Assembly (NCBI GenBank): GCA_022340385.1
Contig: JAJDOB010000200.1
Span: forward strand, 1 to 39,421
Origin: Rhodobacter sp.
Lineage (GTDB): Bacteria; Pseudomonadota; Alphaproteobacteria; Rhodobacterales; Rhodobacteraceae
Length of the DNA: 39,421 nucleotides
Direction of reading: 5' to 3'
Shown here: positions 15,997 to 24,020 of the stretch, piece after piece
How the letters are laid out: every line of letters begins with the position of its first letter
Numbering within the stretch: the stretch's first letter is position 1
Program-made: the position numbers and the translations under genes
Notes under the pieces: model-generated
What the model was told of the DNA's origin: nothing
Seen by the model: only the letters and a program-made list of their open reading frames with translations
The model's database searches: none

Positions 15997-16194
15997 ATGT
16001 CCCGCAATGTCACCATCCTTGTTGCCCTGATCGGCACAGCCCTGATGATGACTTTCGTCATCGGCCTGTCGCATTCGATCTCGACCGGGTTCGCGGGATT
16101 CTGGGGCGGGTTGCCCTTCATGATCATCGCCGCATTTGTGATCATCCTGGCGCTTTATGACTTCTGGGAAGAGGCCATAAAGAAGAAGGACTGA
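15997..16194 (+). CDS. Small two-helix membrane protein (hypothetical)
   Basis: A 65-residue protein with two transmembrane segments (about residues 6-26 and 39-55) and a charged C-terminus 'EEAIKKKD'. AAAGGA is 8-9 nt upstream, and the gene starts 14 nt after the amidase, so it is the last gene of the second TRAP operon. I recognise no family. It is not similar in sequence to the other small membrane ORF ending the first TRAP operon, but the placement is alike. It might assist the transporter, but nothing in the sequence proves this. Confidence 0.7.
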   Translation: MSRNVTILVALIGTALMMTFVIGLSHSISTGFAGFWGGLPFMIIAAFVIILALYDFWEEAIKKKD

Positions 16195-16269
16195 GAGGCG
16201 CAGTCCGGGCCGGGTTTGGCCCGCAACCCGACCGGCGCAATAGCCGAAGGCGGCAGTCAGCTGGTTACT

Positions 16270-17430
16270 TCAGCTGCGCTCCAGCACTTCGACCGCAAGG
16301 ATGGTCGGCAGGTGTCGTGCAATCTCTTGCCAGTTGTCACCCTCGTCCGCGCTGGCGAACACCGATCCGCTGTTGGTGCCGAAATAAATCCCCGCCGGAT
16401 CGCGCGTATCGCCTGCCATCGCCTGACGCAGCACGGTGAAGAAGCAGGCCTTTTGCGGCAATCCGTTGCGCATGTCCTGCCAAGTCTTGCCGCCATCGCG
16501 GGACCGCCACACCGCCGCCGCCGCATCCGGCGGATAGCGCCCGGCACTGTCGCCGTTCAAAGGCAGTGTCCACAGCGTGTCGGGGTCGCGCGGATGCACC
16601 CGGATCGGAAACCCGAATGTCGATGGCAGCCCTGCGGTGATATCGTCCCAGCTGCGCCCGCCATCCGCCGACCGCCAGACACCGTGATGGTTCTGCTGGT
16701 ACAACAGATCATCCGAACCCGGCGCGCGCATCATGTTGTGCACGCAATGCCCGGTCTCGCCGTCCCGCGGCGCGGCAGGGTGATCGTGGTGCTCGCAGGC
16801 TTCGGCATTCGAAAGCCGGTTGCGCCGCTCCCAGGTCGTTCCGCCATCCTCGGTTGCGAAAACGCCAGCGGCGGATATCCCGACCCAAAGCTTTTTCGCG
16901 TCGGACGGATCAGGCACGATGGTATGCAGCACCAGTCCCGCCGCGCCCGGGCTCCAGTTTTCCGCCGACGGATGGTCGGTCAGGCCATTCCGTTTTTCCC
17001 AGCTCCTGCCACCATCCGTGCTGGCCAGCAGGCTTGCCGGTTTGGTGCCCGCATAAAGCGTGCCATCGACATGGCACAGCGACCATATCTGCGCGAAAGT
17101 GTCACCAAAGGGCAGCGGCGCATCGTTCCAGCCGATCATCGCGGCAAAATCGGCGTCATTGGCCGCCCAGTCGTCCATCGTGCCCCTGGTAAGCCGAGTG
17201 ACCTCCCAGGTCTTGCCCGCGTCGGCGGATCGCCAGACACCCGCACCGTGCCAGTCGCCGCCGCCGCCAGCCCAAAGCGTGCCGGTCGCCGGGTCGCCCA
17301 CGACATGGTTGATCGGCCAGCCATCGCAGAACGGTCCGTCGATTGACCAGGCGCTGCGATCCCCGTCGCCCGACACCAGAAAGGCACCCTTGGTGGTGCC
17401 AACAAGGACCGTGATTCCGCCAGAAGTCAT
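16270..17430 (-). CDS. BNR/Asp-box repeat beta-propeller protein
   Basis: A 386-residue protein with at least six Asp-box repeats of the form S-x-D-x-G-x-(T/S/N)-W: 'SADAGKTW', 'STDGGRSW', 'TEDGGTTW', 'SADGGRSW', 'SRDGGKTW' and 'SADEGDNW'. These imply a six- or seven-bladed propeller. Pipelines often call such proteins exo-alpha-sialidase, but there is no signal peptide and I see no arginine triad or other sialidase active-site signature, so that name is not supported. The track begins at GTG 17439; ATG 17430 has AGGAAAGG upstream. It lies 147 nt downstream of the membrane protein and SBP56-like gene on the same strand. Function is unknown. Confidence 0.8.
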   Translation of the reverse strand: MTSGGITVLVGTTKGAFLVSGDGDRSAWSIDGPFCDGWPINHVVGDPATGTLWAGGGGDWHGAGVWRSADAGKTWEVTRLTRGTMDDWAANDADFAAMIGWNDAPLPFGDTFAQIWSLCHVDGTLYAGTKPASLLASTDGGRSWEKRNGLTDHPSAENWSPGAAGLVLHTIVPDPSDAKKLWVGISAAGVFATEDGGTTWERRNRLSNAEACEHHDHPAAPRDGETGHCVHNMMRAPGSDDLLYQQNHHGVWRSADGGRSWDDITAGLPSTFGFPIRVHPRDPDTLWTLPLNGDSAGRYPPDAAAAVWRSRDGGKTWQDMRNGLPQKACFFTVLRQAMAGDTRDPAGIYFGTNSGSVFASADEGDNWQEIARHLPTILAVEVLERS

Positions 17431-17577
17431 GACGCGCACCTTTCCTGTTGCGCGGCGAATTTAGCACAGGATCAAAAACCCGCATAGACCCTCCACAGCG
17501 CCGCCCCGGGGCGTTCCGTCGGCTTCAATTCGCAATGGGACGAGTCTGCCGGGGGATCTCGTACAGGGTTTCTCCGG

Positions 17578-18243
17578 TCAAAGCAGGGCGGTGGCCACAC
17601 CGATACATCCGACGATCACAAGGCTCGAAGCCCAGAGCACATCCAGATTGAACCAGCTGCGCGACAGGAATCTGAGGCCCAGCCAGAAATAGACGCCCAC
17701 GGCAATCGCACCGCCGGCAAGGCTCATCGCGGCGGTATGCACAACCGCGACCAGCAGCGCGGCCCGGATGTTGCCGGCCATCAACGTACCCGCCGCCTGA
17801 TGACCGGCGTCCAGCGTCGCCGGATCGCCGCACAGTCCAAGATAGATCGGCACCAGCATTAGCCCCGCACCGTGCGCCATGGCCGCCAGAAAGGACCACA
17901 GGGCAAGCCGGCCCGGCGGCACCCGGGCAAGGAAACGGGGATGGCGGCGGTAGACAAGCAGGAAAAGCCCCATCACCAGCACCAGCAACCCGGCGCCAAT
18001 CCGCAGTTCACGCTCCCAGATCGCCAGCGTCGCCATCATCGAGAACGGCAGCAGGATCGCCGTCATTGCAAGGAAATGCCCGCCGGCCAGCGCCACCAGG
18101 GCTGCGGGCAGGGCCACAGGGCGACGTTCCATCAACGCGGCCGAAACCGCCAGCGGCCACCCCATCCCGGGGTTGACCCCATGATACAGGCCGGAAAAAA
18201 TGACGGCCCACCAAAGGGCCGTCACCGTCGTCGGATCGCTCAA
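17578..18243 (-). CDS. Polytopic membrane protein next to SBP56 gene (uncharacterised)
   Basis: A 221-residue protein with about six transmembrane segments. Histidines fall inside or at the edge of helices: 'GLYHGVNPGMGW' near the N-terminus, 'AGGHFLAM', 'AMAHGAGLM' and 'AVVHTAAM'. The first loosely recalls the HX4DH motif of NicO/UreH-type metal permeases but lacks its acidic residues. It begins at TTG only 3 nt after the stop of the SBP56-like gene, so the two are translationally close and probably work together. A role in metal supply or export of a sulfur product is a guess. The start codon is uncertain (TTG with a weak ribosome site). Confidence 0.7.
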   Translation of the reverse strand: MSDPTTVTALWWAVIFSGLYHGVNPGMGWPLAVSAALMERRPVALPAALVALAGGHFLAMTAILLPFSMMATLAIWERELRIGAGLLVLVMGLFLLVYRRHPRFLARVPPGRLALWSFLAAMAHGAGLMLVPIYLGLCGDPATLDAGHQAAGTLMAGNIRAALLVAVVHTAAMSLAGGAIAVGVYFWLGLRFLSRSWFNLDVLWASSLVIVGCIGVATALL

Positions 18244-18246
18244 GGT

Positions 18247-19647
18247 CTATACGTTCGGATAACAGAAGCTGTCGGTCGAACAATCGCCGCCTTCGAGCCT
18301 GATCTGATGGCTGCGATATCCGGCAGGGAAGTCGACCCAGAAGTCCTTGTTCAGCGTCAGCCCGCCATTTTCGCCGACATCGGCGCACACCATCGCCGCC
18401 CCGCGATCGCCCGGATAGAACTGGTCGTCCCACGTCGAGTAAAGCGAATTGGTCCAGTAGACGCGCTTGCCGTCGCGGCTGATCTCGACCATCTGCGGAC
18501 CATAGCCAAAGCTTTTGCCGTTGGGATGCGGGGTTTTGTTGACGATACCGCCGATGCTGACCTTGCCCGCCAGAACCGGGTTCATCGGGTCGGACACATC
18601 GTATTGATGCATCTCGCCCTGTCCCCAGCAGGCGACGTACAGGTATTTGTCATCCAGCGACAGGTCGATATCGGTGACCAGCGCCGGCACCGCGCCAAAG
18701 CCCTTCAGCAGGTCGGGCAGATCGTCGGCATCGGCGGGCACGGGGTCGATGGTGATGGTCTTTTTCGCCTGCCATTCGCCATTTTCATCGCGCCACCAGG
18801 TAAAGATCGCGCCTTGCAGGTTGGTGGTGTCGACGACGACGCCACAGAACCCGTATTCCTTGACCGGGTCATGCGCCGGGCGGATTTCCAGCGCCATCTG
18901 GTGGTTTGCCCCCAGATCGATGGTCTTGGTCACCTTACGGGCGCGCAAGTCCCAGAAATGGATGGAATGGCCGTATTTGTTGGACAGCAGATCCTCTGGC
19001 ACGATGCCGTTTTCAAACTGCGGCGGCAGGCCCCATTCTGAACTGACCATGTAATCGCGCGGCAGGTTCCACCAGAAGTCATAATGCTTGTCCTGCGCAC
19101 CGCGATCCATCTCGTAGCGGCCAAGGATCTCGAAGGTCTCGCAATCCATGATGAAGATACCCGGAGGCCCGTCGGTGCCATCCTTACCGCCACCGCCAAG
19201 GGTGCTGACATAGATACCTTCCGGGCCGCAGTGAATCGTATGCGGGCGCGAATACCCGGTCTTGGCAAACAGCTCTTCGGGCTCGATGATCTTGTGGATC
19301 TTTGCGTTCAGCGGGTCTTTGACATCGACAACGTAGATTCGGCTGGACCGGATGCCCGGAATGATCAGATAGCGGCGCTCCAGAAACGCATGGCCGGTCA
19401 GTGGCGACAGGGCCGACGAACAGGCGTTCCAGCCGAAATGGTGAAACTCATCACCCTTGTTCGGCATGAAAAGGCTGTGGACGATCTGGCCGTATGTGGT
19501 GGAGGCCGGGTCAACGTCGACGACCGCCAACCCGTCCGGCTGAGACCCGTCCGGGCTTAGCAAAAGGGTGAAGGCCAGCGTTTCGACCGGGGCCTGCATG
19601 GCCATTTTCGCTGTCGGATGAAACGTTGGATCTGGTCTAAGGTTCAT
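18247..19647 (-). CDS. Selenium-binding protein 56 / methanethiol oxidase family protein
   Basis: A 466-residue protein of the SBP56 (SELENBP1) family, a beta-propeller whose bacterial member MtoX oxidises methanethiol to formaldehyde, sulfide and H2O2. Visible signatures: 'DEFHHFGWNACSS' (with C76, the position of the human selenium-binding cysteine), 'SRPHTIHCGPEG', 'VACWGQGEMHQYDV' and 'SHQIRLEGGDCSTD', which hold the conserved His/Cys residues. Unlike Hyphomicrobium MtoX, which I recall as periplasmic, no signal peptide is seen. GGGAGG is 8 nt before the ATG. A membrane-protein gene follows 3 nt later. Family is certain; methanethiol oxidation here is inferred. Confidence 0.9.
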   Translation of the reverse strand: MNLRPDPTFHPTAKMAMQAPVETLAFTLLLSPDGSQPDGLAVVDVDPASTTYGQIVHSLFMPNKGDEFHHFGWNACSSALSPLTGHAFLERRYLIIPGIRSSRIYVVDVKDPLNAKIHKIIEPEELFAKTGYSRPHTIHCGPEGIYVSTLGGGGKDGTDGPPGIFIMDCETFEILGRYEMDRGAQDKHYDFWWNLPRDYMVSSEWGLPPQFENGIVPEDLLSNKYGHSIHFWDLRARKVTKTIDLGANHQMALEIRPAHDPVKEYGFCGVVVDTTNLQGAIFTWWRDENGEWQAKKTITIDPVPADADDLPDLLKGFGAVPALVTDIDLSLDDKYLYVACWGQGEMHQYDVSDPMNPVLAGKVSIGGIVNKTPHPNGKSFGYGPQMVEISRDGKRVYWTNSLYSTWDDQFYPGDRGAAMVCADVGENGGLTLNKDFWVDFPAGYRSHQIRLEGGDCSTDSFCYPNV

Positions 19648-20173
19648 TTGGTGGTCCTCCCGTCGTTAACGATTTTTGAATCCGTGTTGGTCGCCGCATG
19701 ATTTCAAGGAACGCGTTCACCCGAGACTGCCGTACAATGGCGATTTTGTCTGTCGTGATTGGATGGACATCCTTCAATCAGCGAATCTTTTTTCTGAATA
19801 TTCGAGACGTAACGAGCCTCTTGTATCACAATTTTGGCTTGTCCGCACAGCGCCTTGGCGCGGCGGAACGGGCGCCCGTCGCGAAAGTTCCGTTTATCCT
19901 TGAGGTTCGATGATTTCGGGTATCAATCGGGCGCCTGAACCGGACAGGCCGACCCTGCCCCGGTAATTGAAAGCCGCCGGTTCCCGCGCGGACCGAAAAA
20001 TATTGATTGTCGAATGCCGGTCACGCTGCCACAGATTCCGGGATTTCTCGCGATATTGCCAATCCGCAAGCGTCCGACCAATTGACGCCGAACTGCACTG
20101 TGCCACCGGACACGGCAAGACCTTCGCAACGCCGGCTTTTCCGAATGCCTGCGGGCCAGCAAGAATGGGGAAG
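19648..20173. other. Intergenic region between SBP56 gene and tRNA-Thr
   Basis: About 0.5 kb with no supportable gene; listed ORFs are short and lack ribosome sites. It must contain the minus-strand promoter for the SBP56 gene. Visible structure: TTGTATCACAA (4-bp arms), the palindrome GCGCCTTGGCGC and a perfect 12-bp palindrome ACGGGCGCCCGT (19868-19879). I cannot assign promoter boxes or a terminator for the tRNA. Confidence 0.5.
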
Positions 20174-20249
20174 TGGTGCCGCTGAAGGGACTCGAACCCC
20201 CGACCCCATCATTACGAATGACGTGCTCTACCAGCTGAGCTACAGCGGC
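20174..20249 (-). tRNA. tRNA-Thr (anticodon CGT)
   Basis: The minus strand folds into a full cloverleaf: acceptor GCCGCTG/CAGCGGC, D-arm GCTC..GAGC, anticodon stem CGTCA/TGATG around loop TTCGTAA (anticodon CGT, reads ACG), T-arm with TTCGAGT, discriminator A and encoded CCA. It totals 76 nt. It lies 50 nt downstream of hemY on the same strand and could be co-transcribed with it or have its own promoter. There is no integrase or duplicated 3' end nearby, so no sign of use as an integration site. Confidence 0.95.
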
Positions 20250-20299
20250 CCAATGGCGGCTCGTTTAGCATTGTGACCGGGCGCTGGGTAGCCCAAAAA

Positions 20300-21778
20300 T
20301 CATACTTTCTCGGGCGCGTCGTCTTCCAGGATTTCGCCATCCGGCGCTGCGTCGATCTCGCCGTCTTCGCTGCTTTCCACGATCTCGGCCAGTGGCGGTT
20401 TCGGCTGGCCGACGATCAGCGGCAGCATTTCCGTCGAGCCCGGCATCGCCACTTCGCCCTCGGCCGGAACCCGCCAGCTAAGCGTGTCGAACCCGTCGCA
20501 ATTGCTGCAGACCGGTGCCCAGGCGCCGTGGATGTTCTGGCAATTGTCGCACACCCATTGTGGCCCGCGCGATGCGGTCAGCGCCCGGGTCAGCCAGCCG
20601 CGAACCACGGTATCGGCGGCGCCTTCACCCCGTTCGACTGCGGCCATAATGGTCAGCGACCGCGCCGTGGGCGCACTGGTGGCAAGCTCGCCGATGGCCT
20701 TGCGCGCGGCGGGGAAATCCTCTGCCGCTATGTAAAGTTCCGCCAACAGCATACGGGTTTCGGGCTCGTCCGGGGTCAGCTTGGTCAACGCTCGGAAACG
20801 CTTGATCCGCGCTTCGGGAAGTTCGTCGGGCACGATGGCGGCAAAGGCGGCGGCCAGATCGGGGTGCGGCTGCGCCTCCCACGCCTTCTTGATGACCCGC
20901 GTCGCATAGCGCGGCTTGTTCTGCGCGATATAGCTTTGCGCCGCCATGACCGCCGCCGGGATCAGATCGGGCGACAACCGGTTGGCTTCGATCGTTTCCA
21001 TCTGCGCCTCGATCGAGGTGTCGTCCTGCAGCAGTTCCCGGGCCTCGGACAGCGCCAGCACGGCGTCGCGACGGCGATGCACGTCGCGCGGCAGCGCGCC
21101 AGAACCCAGCTTGGCGTTCAGCGTCCTGCGCGCCCCGGCCCAGTCGGACTTGCCGGCCTGAAGTTTCAGCAGGATATCCTGGGTTTCCTCGTGCCTTGGC
21201 TTCAGCGCGAACGCCTTTTCGGCCAGCTTCAGCGCGGTTTCCGTGTCGCCCTCGGACAGGCGCTGTTTCATGATCCCGCGCACACCGACAAAGCGGGTGC
21301 GATCATCGCCCAGCAACTGTTTATAGACGGTTTCCGCCGTCTTGCGGTCGCCGGTCATTTCCGCCGCCTGAGCGGTGATCAGATTGGTCAGTTCCGGCTT
21401 GTTCAGATAGCGTTCCGCGCGGTTCGCCTTTTTCATCGCCTCGCGCCCCTCGCCAGAGGCCAGCGCCATCAGTCCGTCGGCCAATGCCTGATAGCCCTTG
21501 CGTTCGCGATTGCGGTCGAACCAGCGCGATATCGCGGTTTCGTCGCCGTTCAGAAACCGGATCGTGGCCATCAGAAGGCTGAAAATCTTGAGGAACAGCC
21601 AGACAGCCACCACCAGCACGATCCCCGCGATCACCGCCTGAAGCGGGCCGAGATTGTACTCGGTACCACCCATCGACACGCGGATGCCGCCGCCGGTTTC
21701 CATCAGATAGCCTGCGCCCAGCGTCAGCGCCGCGACAAGCGCGATGAAGAGGACGATTTTTATCAAAGACCAAAGCAT
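20300..21778 (-). CDS. hemY: HemY-like TPR membrane protein
   Basis: A 492-residue protein with two N-terminal transmembrane helices (about 3-27 and 45-70) joined by a short periplasmic loop, then the HemY_N domain ('RFLNGDETAISRWFDRNRERKGY') and helical TPR-like repeats. Near the C-terminus two CxxC pairs (C410/C413, 'CDNC'; C424/C427, 'CSNC') form a likely zinc ribbon. This is the proteobacterial HemY associated with haem synthesis operons, not protoporphyrinogen oxidase. It is 13 nt after the mitofilin-like gene, in the usual hemD - mitofilin - hemY order. Confidence 0.88.
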   Translation of the reverse strand: MLWSLIKIVLFIALVAALTLGAGYLMETGGGIRVSMGGTEYNLGPLQAVIAGIVLVVAVWLFLKIFSLLMATIRFLNGDETAISRWFDRNRERKGYQALADGLMALASGEGREAMKKANRAERYLNKPELTNLITAQAAEMTGDRKTAETVYKQLLGDDRTRFVGVRGIMKQRLSEGDTETALKLAEKAFALKPRHEETQDILLKLQAGKSDWAGARRTLNAKLGSGALPRDVHRRRDAVLALSEARELLQDDTSIEAQMETIEANRLSPDLIPAAVMAAQSYIAQNKPRYATRVIKKAWEAQPHPDLAAAFAAIVPDELPEARIKRFRALTKLTPDEPETRMLLAELYIAAEDFPAARKAIGELATSAPTARSLTIMAAVERGEGAADTVVRGWLTRALTASRGPQWVCDNCQNIHGAWAPVCSNCDGFDTLSWRVPAEGEVAMPGSTEMLPLIVGQPKPPLAEIVESSEDGEIDAAPDGEILEDDAPEKV

Positions 21779-21791
21779 TTTACGGGCGTCC

Positions 21792-23159
21792 TCAGTTATT
21801 CAGTTGTGCCGAAATCTCGGCAGCGGCGCGCAAAGCGGCGCGGCGGGTCTGGGCTGCGGCCACCCAATCGGCCAGGGGTTCCTGCCCCGGTGCCGGCAGT
21901 GTCGCAATCTCTGTCAGGGCCGTGTCCAGATCGCCCTTGGCCACCGCTGCCTCGGCACGCGACAGCACGGCGTCGGGATCGGTGCCTTGACGCGGTTCCA
22001 GCGATCGCGCGCCCAGTTGGGTTCGGAAAAACGCGGTCAGCGGGCTTACGGTTCCGTCGCTTGCCGCCGCATCGATCGACGCCTTCAACGCGGCGCGCGC
22101 GGCAGCGGGAAAATCCGAGGCCAATGCGGCAATTGTCGGCACGCCGGTCACGGCGGGATCGGCAAGGGCGGCGGGCACATCGGTGCCGGCTTTTTCAGCG
22201 ACAAGGCCCAGCTGTTCGGCATATCCCACGCCGCTGTCCAACGCGGCCACCACCTGCGACATCGCCGCCCGCGCGGCGGCGGCATCGGCGGCCCTGACGG
22301 CATCCTGTTCCGAAGTGACGGCGGCGGCCTGCGCAGCCTCGATCGCGGCCAGTTTGGAGTCCAGCGCCGCCTGCACTGCGGTGAACCGTGTATCCACCGC
22401 CGCAAGAACGTCGCCCAATTGCGCCTCGTAGGCCGCGACGACTTCGGCGGGCAGTTCGGCCTTGGGGATCGGTTGGGTTTCGACATCCTCGATCCGCGTG
22501 CGCAGCGCCGCCACGGTTTCGCCCAGTGCGTTGATTTCCGCCCGCGCACCATCGCTTGCGGTGCTCAGCGCGCTCAGCGACTGATCTATCGCCGCGCCAT
22601 CAGGCTGCGTCGATTTCAGCGTTTCAATCTGCGCCAATGCGCCGTCGAGCGCGGCCTTCAATCCAGAGATCTCGCCGGTTTGCCCGTCAATCCGGGCCTG
22701 CAGGTCTGCCGTACCGCTGCCCAGATCGACCCAGCCGCGGTTCTGTGCCAGGAACAGCGCCCCGGCGCCCAGGCCGGCGGCAATCACGCCGCCCAGAACA
22801 ACCCGGAAAAATCCGACTCGCTGCGGCGGCGGCATTTGCACCACCGGAACCGGCGGCTGTTCGGTCACAGAACGCGGCGCTTCATCTTCTTTGGATTCGC
22901 CCGCGCCGCCATCGACGGATTCGCCTGCGCCACTGTCGGCAGGATCGGTCTGATCGGGGGCCGGATCATCCACCAGAACCGCCTGTGTGCCTGTCTGGGG
23001 GGCGTCCGGCGCTTCTGGCGTATCTTCCGCCGCTTCGACTTCGACCGCCCCGGCAGTGGTTTCCTCTACCACTTCCGCATCTTCAATCGTGGCATCCGCC
23101 TGCGACCCGGCAGTGGCATCCTTTGACCCTGTGGATTTGGGCTTTGCTGATTTTGCCAC
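21792..23159 (-). CDS. Mitofilin/Mic60-like inner-membrane protein (COG4223 type)
   Basis: A protein of about 455 residues with an acidic, low-complexity N-terminus (about 1-110), one transmembrane helix (about 117-139, 'VVLGGVIAAGLGAGALFLA'), a long Ala-rich coiled coil, and a helical C-terminal domain of the mitofilin type. Alphaproteobacterial Mic60, encoded beside hem genes, shapes intracytoplasmic or cristae-like membranes. The track starts at ATG 23192, which has no ribosome site. GTG 23159 ('VAKSAKPKS') follows AAAGG and resembles usual family starts; either is possible. It lies between hemD and hemY. Confidence 0.82.
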   Translation of the reverse strand: MAKSAKPKSTGSKDATAGSQADATIEDAEVVEETTAGAVEVEAAEDTPEAPDAPQTGTQAVLVDDPAPDQTDPADSGAGESVDGGAGESKEDEAPRSVTEQPPVPVVQMPPPQRVGFFRVVLGGVIAAGLGAGALFLAQNRGWVDLGSGTADLQARIDGQTGEISGLKAALDGALAQIETLKSTQPDGAAIDQSLSALSTASDGARAEINALGETVAALRTRIEDVETQPIPKAELPAEVVAAYEAQLGDVLAAVDTRFTAVQAALDSKLAAIEAAQAAAVTSEQDAVRAADAAAARAAMSQVVAALDSGVGYAEQLGLVAEKAGTDVPAALADPAVTGVPTIAALASDFPAAARAALKASIDAAASDGTVSPLTAFFRTQLGARSLEPRQGTDPDAVLSRAEAAVAKGDLDTALTEIATLPAPGQEPLADWVAAAQTRRAALRAAAEISAQLNN

Positions 23160-23239
23160 GGTGCCGAGACCTTTCGAATCGTTGCTGTACATGCGCGGTT
23201 GCGCGCCGGATCAAAGCTTAGACCGCGCCGGGGCATGCC

Positions 23240-23944
23240 TCAAGGCGGCAGATCAGCCCATATCGTCGCGATGGCCGCTTTCATATGGTCGGCAGTGGGG
23301 GCAATTGTAACGGTGACACTTTCTGGTTCCGGCCCCGCCCAGGCGCTCGCAACCGCATCGCTCAGCGCCACAATCGCAAGCGGCGCGCGGGCATTCTTGG
23401 CCTGGGCCGCGACCAGACGTGCCGAGCGGGGCGAAAACAGCGGCAAGATCACCCTGCCGGACCCGGCCAGCAACGCCATCGCCTGACCGTTCAGCGCAAT
23501 CTCGACCTGATCATAGACCACCACCGCGCGCGCATCGAACCCACGGGCCACAAGCTTTTTCACCACATCGCCCCGAGTCTCGGCCCCGCGCGCATGCAAC
23601 AGCCGGGCTTTCGGGTCGTGTCGCGCCACCAGTGCCACCAACGCGTCCGCCGATCCGTCCGCCGCAATCGCCTGCATTCCCAGTTCGGTCGCGGCGCGCG
23701 CCGTCCGCCCGCCAATGCAGAATGCCGTCAGTTCGGCAACATCCGCCAATTCGGCCAACGCGCGCGCACCGTTTTCCGATGTCAGAATGACCGCCCCGAC
23801 ACCGCCCAGATCAACCGCCGACCTGCGCGTTACGATCTCCATGACGGGCGCAATCACAACCGGGTAGGTTGCGGGCAGAGACGCCGCAAACCGCTGTGCC
23901 TGCGCGCTTGGGCGGGTCAGCAATACGGTGGCCTTGGATGACAC
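23240..23944 (-). CDS. hemD: Uroporphyrinogen-III synthase
   Basis: A 234-residue HemD. The family is weakly conserved, but the two-domain pattern is clear: '[14 protein letters not shown]' at the N-terminus, '[12 protein letters not shown]' near 52, '[15 protein letters not shown]' near 75, '[11 protein letters not shown]' near 118 and '[11 protein letters not shown]' near 165. It cyclises hydroxymethylbilane to uroporphyrinogen III in the cytoplasm. It starts with GTG behind GAGGGG at 7-nt spacing. It leads the minus-strand group with Mic60-like and hemY and is divergent from tsaD across 76 bp. Confidence 0.9.
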   Translation of the reverse strand: MSSKATVLLTRPSAQAQRFAASLPATYPVVIAPVMEIVTRRSAVDLGGVGAVILTSENGARALAELADVAELTAFCIGGRTARAATELGMQAIAADGSADALVALVARHDPKARLLHARGAETRGDVVKKLVARGFDARAVVVYDQVEIALNGQAMALLAGSGRVILPLFSPRSARLVAAQAKNARAPLAIVALSDAVASAWAGPEPESVTVTIAPTADHMKAAIATIWADLPP

Positions 23945-23992
23945 CTGCGCGCCCCTCGGGATTGTACGAAAGCCATGCAGGTGTTACCTGCA
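23941..23992. promoter_or_regulatory. Inverted repeats in the hemD/tsaD divergent region
   Basis: TGCAGGT-GTT-ACCTGCA (23976-23992) is a perfect 7-bp palindrome. Its left part GCAGGTGT also pairs perfectly with ACACCTGC at 23941-23948, which overlaps the GTG start of hemD. The three related half-sites could bind a regulator or form alternative hairpins at the hemD translation start. Confidence 0.4.
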
Positions 23993-24020
23993 CGATCACC
24001 CTTCCACAAGCGGCGCGGCG

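Noticed and set aside
16270-17430. Exo-alpha-sialidase
   Set aside because: Asp boxes alone occur in many propellers; no signal peptide or catalytic arginine/tyrosine pattern was seen.
17578-18243. Nickel/cobalt (NicO/UreH) permease
   Set aside because: The HGVNPGMGW motif lacks the acidic residues of HX4DH, so only a remote resemblance can be claimed.
20174-20249. tRNA-Thr as an integration site for a mobile island
   Set aside because: No integrase, no duplicated tRNA 3' end and no composition break is visible on either side.
19676-20276. Short ORFs between the SBP56 gene and hemY
   Set aside because: They lack ribosome sites, some run through the tRNA gene, and their translations match no family.
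20273-22297. 674-residue plus-strand ORF
   Set aside because: Antisense to hemY and part of the Mic60-like gene, low-complexity Arg/Gly/Gln composition, no ribosome site.
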